Assembly: GCA_900758895.1 (NCBI GenBank)
Contig: CAAETG010000046.1
Coordinates: forward strand, 1 to 8,932
Source: Bacilli bacterium
GTDB taxonomy: Bacteria; Bacillota_I; Bacilli_A; RF39; UBA660
Length of the DNA: 8,932 nt
Direction: 5' to 3'
The notes beneath the pieces were generated by a model. The model made no database searches. It saw nothing but the letters and a program-made list of their open reading frames with translations, and was not told the DNA's origin. This document shows positions 5,744 through 8,932 of the stretch, in pieces (positions within the stretch are counted from its first letter, which is position 1; every line of letters begins with the position of its first letter). The translations under genes and the position numbers were made by a program.

Positions 5744-7915
5744 ATGGAAAACTTATTGAAAAAATCAGTTGATACTTTGAAGAAGGGAGGAATATCGTCA
5801 TTAAATAGTAAAGCAAAGTCGTATTTAAAAACAAAAAAAATAGAAAAGACAATAAGAGAAGACCAGGTGTTCAGAGATGTACTTTTTATTGACGGATGCG
5901 GATCATTTTTACCACATCCGTCTCGTTACCGAGTATCACATCAAAGAGAGCAGCTGGCTTATTATAATATTACAAGTAATGAGGTCTTTTATGAACATTT
6001 ATCAATAGATATGGTAAGGTTATATAGGACCTTTATCTTTTTTAGGTGCCCTTATACTAAAGCAGTAAAAGAATTTATTGAAGCGGCTAAAAATTTAAAT
6101 AAGACTATTTTATTCGATATTGATGACTTGGTAATTGATACTTATTATACGGATATGATTCCTTATTTAAGTACGATGCCAGAGAGTGATAGAAAACAGT
6201 ATAATGATAATGTTATGTCAATGGGGAAAACACTTAGGTATTGTGATGCTGCGATTACTACTACAACTTGTTTGAAAACGGAATTAGGTAAATATGTACC
6301 AAGTGTTCTAATAAATCGAAATACAGCCTCAGAAGAGATGGAAGAATTATCAGAAAAAGCGTTAGAGATTAAAAATTTAAAAAAAGAAACAGTTGATATG
6401 GGATATTTTAGTGGAAGTATAACGCATAATGAAGATTTTGAAATAATATTACCTGTTTTAATAGACCTTTTGAAAGAATATAATAATTTGAGGCTGCATA
6501 TTGTGGGAGAATTGGATTTGCCGAGTGATTTGAAGAATTTTTCAAGTAGAATTATACGACATCCATTTGTTGATTGGAGGAAATTGCCTGAGTTAATCGC
6601 TCAGGTCGATATAAATTTAGCCCCATTAATGGATACATTATTTAATAGAGCAAAATCTGAGAATAAATGGATGGAGGCAGCATTGGTTCAGGTAGTTACG
6701 GTTGCTAGTAAGGTGGGGGCATTTGAAGAATGCATTGAAAATGGAACGACAGGAGTTTTATGTGATACTCTGGATGAATGGAAAATTTCAATTAAAAATC
6801 TAATAGAACAGCCAGAACTAAGAAAAAGAATTGCTTTAAATGCGTATTATTATTGCAAGGCTCATTATTTATCATATAAGACTGGATTAGAATTAGCAAG
6901 TTTCATAAAAAAGCATTTAAATAAAAATATTTTATTTGTTTTACCTTCTCTAGAGATTAGTGGTGGAATTATGGTGGCCTTAAAACATGCGTCTATACTT
7001 CGAAGAAATGGTTATGATACCGCATTGGCATGTATGAATGCTGAGACATTGTGGTATGAAGAGGAAGAGTATAAACTGCCAGTTCTTATGTTAAATACTG
7101 GAATGATGGAAGGTAATTGGGATATTGCTGTTGCAACAATGTGGACAACTCTTGACTTTGTAATGTCTTACTGCAATATTAAAAGAAAGTTTTATTTAGT
7201 CCAGAATTATGAATCGGATTTTTATAAGCCGGGTGAAAATTTTCGAGTTAAGGCTAATGCGACATATGCAGTGGATGGATCAATTAATTATATTACAATT
7301 TCTAAATGGTGTAAACATTGGCTTAGTTTACAATTTGGGCAAAAGGTAAGATATGCCCCTAATGGAATTTGTTTTAAACAATTTTATGAAGCAAATAATG
7401 AACGTGACTTTTGCGGAAAAATTAAAATATTAATAGAAGGGGATAGTGCCTCTTATTATAAAAATGTAGATGAAAGTTTTAAAATAGTAGAGTGTTTAAG
7501 AAAAGATCATTTTGAAATTTGGTATATGTCTTATAATGCAGAACCCAAGGACTGGTATCATGTAGATAAATTTTTTCACAAAATACCCTACGCTGAAGTG
7601 GCAAAAGTGTATCAGCAATGTGATGTTCTGATAAAAACTAGTATATTAGAAAGTTTTTCTTACCCACCTTTGGAAATGATGGCAGCAGGGGGGCTGGTAT
7701 TAGTTGTGCCTAATAATGGAAATGTAGAATATTTAAAAGATGGAGAAAATTGTTTACTATATGAACAAGGAAATATACACGAAGCGGTACAAAAATTGGA
7801 ATTAATGTGTTCGGATAAAGAATTACGCCATAGGTTGTATATAGGAGGATTAAATACTGCCTATAATCGGGACTGGAAAAAATTAGAGGAAAAAATTATT
7901 GGTTTATATAAGTAA
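5744..7915 (+). CDS. Large glycosyltransferase with two GT4-like (GT-B) modules
   Basis: A cytoplasmic enzyme of about 723 residues that probably adds two sugars, or one sugar twice, to the growing polysaccharide. Residue numbers count from the ATG at 5738. Module 1 (about 47-395) has PHPSRYRV (59-66), FDIDDLVID (126-134), FSGSITHN (224-231), IVGELDLP (255-262) and SENKWMEAA (307-315). Its E-x7-E motif is degenerate, with Ala305 in place of the first Glu. Module 2 (about 397-725) has the GT4 donor-loop SGGIMVALKHA (408-418), LVQNYE (487-492), resembling WsaF/rhamnan-type enzymes, and an intact E-x7-E motif in ESFSYPPLEMMAAGG (638-652). I prefer the ATG at 5744 over that at 5738: GAGGTG lies 8 bases before the former but only 2 before the latter. 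The next gene repeats module 1. Sugar specificity is unknown; rhamnose is a guess. Confidence 0.88.
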   Translation: MENLLKKSVDTLKKGGISSLNSKAKSYLKTKKIEKTIREDQVFRDVLFIDGCGSFLPHPSRYRVSHQREQLAYYNITSNEVFYEHLSIDMVRLYRTFIFFRCPYTKAVKEFIEAAKNLNKTILFDIDDLVIDTYYTDMIPYLSTMPESDRKQYNDNVMSMGKTLRYCDAAITTTTCLKTELGKYVPSVLINRNTASEEMEELSEKALEIKNLKKETVDMGYFSGSITHNEDFEIILPVLIDLLKEYNNLRLHIVGELDLPSDLKNFSSRIIRHPFVDWRKLPELIAQVDINLAPLMDTLFNRAKSENKWMEAALVQVVTVASKVGAFEECIENGTTGVLCDTLDEWKISIKNLIEQPELRKRIALNAYYYCKAHYLSYKTGLELASFIKKHLNKNILFVLPSLEISGGIMVALKHASILRRNGYDTALACMNAETLWYEEEEYKLPVLMLNTGMMEGNWDIAVATMWTTLDFVMSYCNIKRKFYLVQNYESDFYKPGENFRVKANATYAVDGSINYITISKWCKHWLSLQFGQKVRYAPNGICFKQFYEANNERDFCGKIKILIEGDSASYYKNVDESFKIVECLRKDHFEIWYMSYNAEPKDWYHVDKFFHKIPYAEVAKVYQQCDVLIKTSILESFSYPPLEMMAAGGLVLVVPNNGNVEYLKDGENCLLYEQGNIHEAVQKLELMCSDKELRHRLYIGGLNTAYNRDWKKLEEKIIGLYK

Positions 7916-7931
7916 GTTAAAGGAGATAGAT

Positions 7932-8932
7932 ATGGCTCAGAAAGAGAAATGGAATCAAAAACTATTTAGAATTGTTAAAGAAGAAGGAATGAGGACGGCT
8001 GCAATTAAAGGTAAAAACTATATCAAACTGCGTCTTTCAGGAGATCCTATTAGACATTGTTTTAAGGATATCCTATTTATAAATGGCTGTTATTTACCAC
8101 ATCCAAGTCGATATAGAGTAATGCATCAAATGGAGCAATTACAGGCTTTTGGCCTTACTGTAGATAGTGTTTTTTATGATAAGGTAGACGTTGAATTAAT
8201 TAAATATTATAGAGGGTTTGTTTTTTTTAGATGTCCTATAACAGATATGATTGATAAGTTTATTGAACAGGCAAAATATTATAATAAGCCAGTTATTTTT
8301 GATATTGACGACCTGGTGATTGATAAAAAGTATACTGATTTAATACCTCATTTGAAGACTATGTCAAAGGAAGAACGTCATTTGTACGATGATGGCGTTG
8401 AAAGAACTCGGGCAACATTGATTAAATGTGATTGTGCAATAACAACAACAAATGCTCTTGCTGATGAATTAAAAAATTACGTTAGTGATGTGTTTGTAAA
8501 TCGTAATGTGGCTTCAGAAAAAATGGTGAAGTATTCTGAAAGAGCAATTCTTAATAATAATAAAGAAGAAAATAAACTGGTTTTAGGGTATTTTAGTGGT
8601 AGTATAACTCATAATGCAGATTTTCAATTAATTTTACCCATTATAAGTGAAATAATGGGTAAGTACAAGGATGTTTTTTTAAAAATAGTAGGTGAACTTA
8701 ACATACCCGAAGAACTTGAATTATATAAAGAGCGTATTTTGGCTGTACCATTTACGGATTGGAAGAAATTACCAGAACTAATAGCAAGCGTAGATATTAA
8801 TCTTGCCCCATTAGAAGATAATCTATTTAATGCTGCCAAATCAGAAAACAAGTGGATGGAGGCTGCATTAGTTAAAGTTCCGACTATTGCGAGCGAAGTA
8901 GGAGCATTTAAGGAAATAATAAAACATGGAAA
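7932..8932 (+). CDS. Second glycosyltransferase, paralog of the preceding one (3' end outside window)
   Basis: Open from ATG 7932 to the window edge with no stop: 333 codons plus two bases. AAAGGAGA at a normal distance upstream fixes the start, 16 bases after the previous stop. The protein aligns along its whole visible length with module 1 of the preceding enzyme, roughly half identical by eye. It has the same landmarks: LPHPSRYRV (55-63), FDIDDLVID (123-131), NRNVASE (190-196), FSGSITHN (221-228), IVGEL (252-256), PFTDWKKLPELIASVDINLAPL (273-294) and SENKWMEAALV (304-314). As in the paralog, the first Glu of E-x7-E is Ala (residue 302) while Glu310 is kept. It is therefore a GT4-like cytoplasmic glycosyltransferase, probably acting in the same chain on a neighbouring linkage. 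Whether a second module follows, as in the paralog, cannot be seen. Confidence 0.9.
   Translation, partial: MAQKEKWNQKLFRIVKEEGMRTAAIKGKNYIKLRLSGDPIRHCFKDILFINGCYLPHPSRYRVMHQMEQLQAFGLTVDSVFYDKVDVELIKYYRGFVFFRCPITDMIDKFIEQAKYYNKPVIFDIDDLVIDKKYTDLIPHLKTMSKEERHLYDDGVERTRATLIKCDCAITTTNALADELKNYVSDVFVNRNVASEKMVKYSERAILNNNKEENKLVLGYFSGSITHNADFQLILPIISEIMGKYKDVFLKIVGELNIPEELELYKERILAVPFTDWKKLPELIASVDINLAPLEDNLFNAAKSENKWMEAALVKVPTIASEVGAFKEIIKHG

Overview
The window looks like part of a cell-surface polysaccharide locus from a low-GC Gram-positive bacterium, most likely a Clostridia/Lachnospiraceae-type Firmicute. The grounds are AT-rich genes (roughly 30-35% G+C by eye), strong AGGAGG-like ribosome binding sites, short intergenic gaps inside the operon, and a cell-wall glucosaminidase with a GBS Bsp-like repeat next to glycan export genes. 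The taxon is an inference from style, not from a marker gene.

Layout, all on the + strand. (1) Positions 2-682 hold the 3' end of a secreted glucosaminidase-type wall hydrolase. It is closed by a strong hairpin at 687-734. (2) Positions 735-1226 hold no intact gene. There is a small GNRA-loop hairpin near 864-879 and a short coding-like fragment ending at 1143. (3) Positions 1227-2312 encode a UDP-glucuronate 4-epimerase (UDP-GlcA to UDP-GalA), clearly richer in G+C than everything around it. (4) Positions 2313-3585 are 1.27 kb without an intact gene. This stretch has coding-like blocks interrupted by stops and a perfect 10-bp inverted repeat at 3088-3119, and is probably decayed coding DNA. 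(5) Positions 3586-8932 form a tight five-gene run with gaps of about 14-16 nt: an ABC-2 polysaccharide export permease, its ATPase, an unrecognised 200-residue protein with two membrane segments, a large two-domain glycosyltransferase, and a second glycosyltransferase that continues beyond the window.

The genes fit an ABC-transporter-dependent pathway for a wall- or membrane-linked polysaccharide. The epimerase supplies UDP-galacturonate, the large GT4-type enzymes build the chain in the cytoplasm, and the TagGH/Wzm-Wzt-like transporter exports the finished, lipid-linked chain. The two glycosyltransferases share a homologous N-terminal module and look like a tandem duplication. The 200-residue protein is the least explained part of the operon and the best candidate for something new. 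The ATPase lacks the C-terminal glycan-recognition extension seen in some Wzt proteins.

The region also shows patchwork ancestry. G+C drops abruptly inside the glucosaminidase gene at its domain boundary, the epimerase is a GC-rich island, and the DNA on both sides of the epimerase appears decayed.
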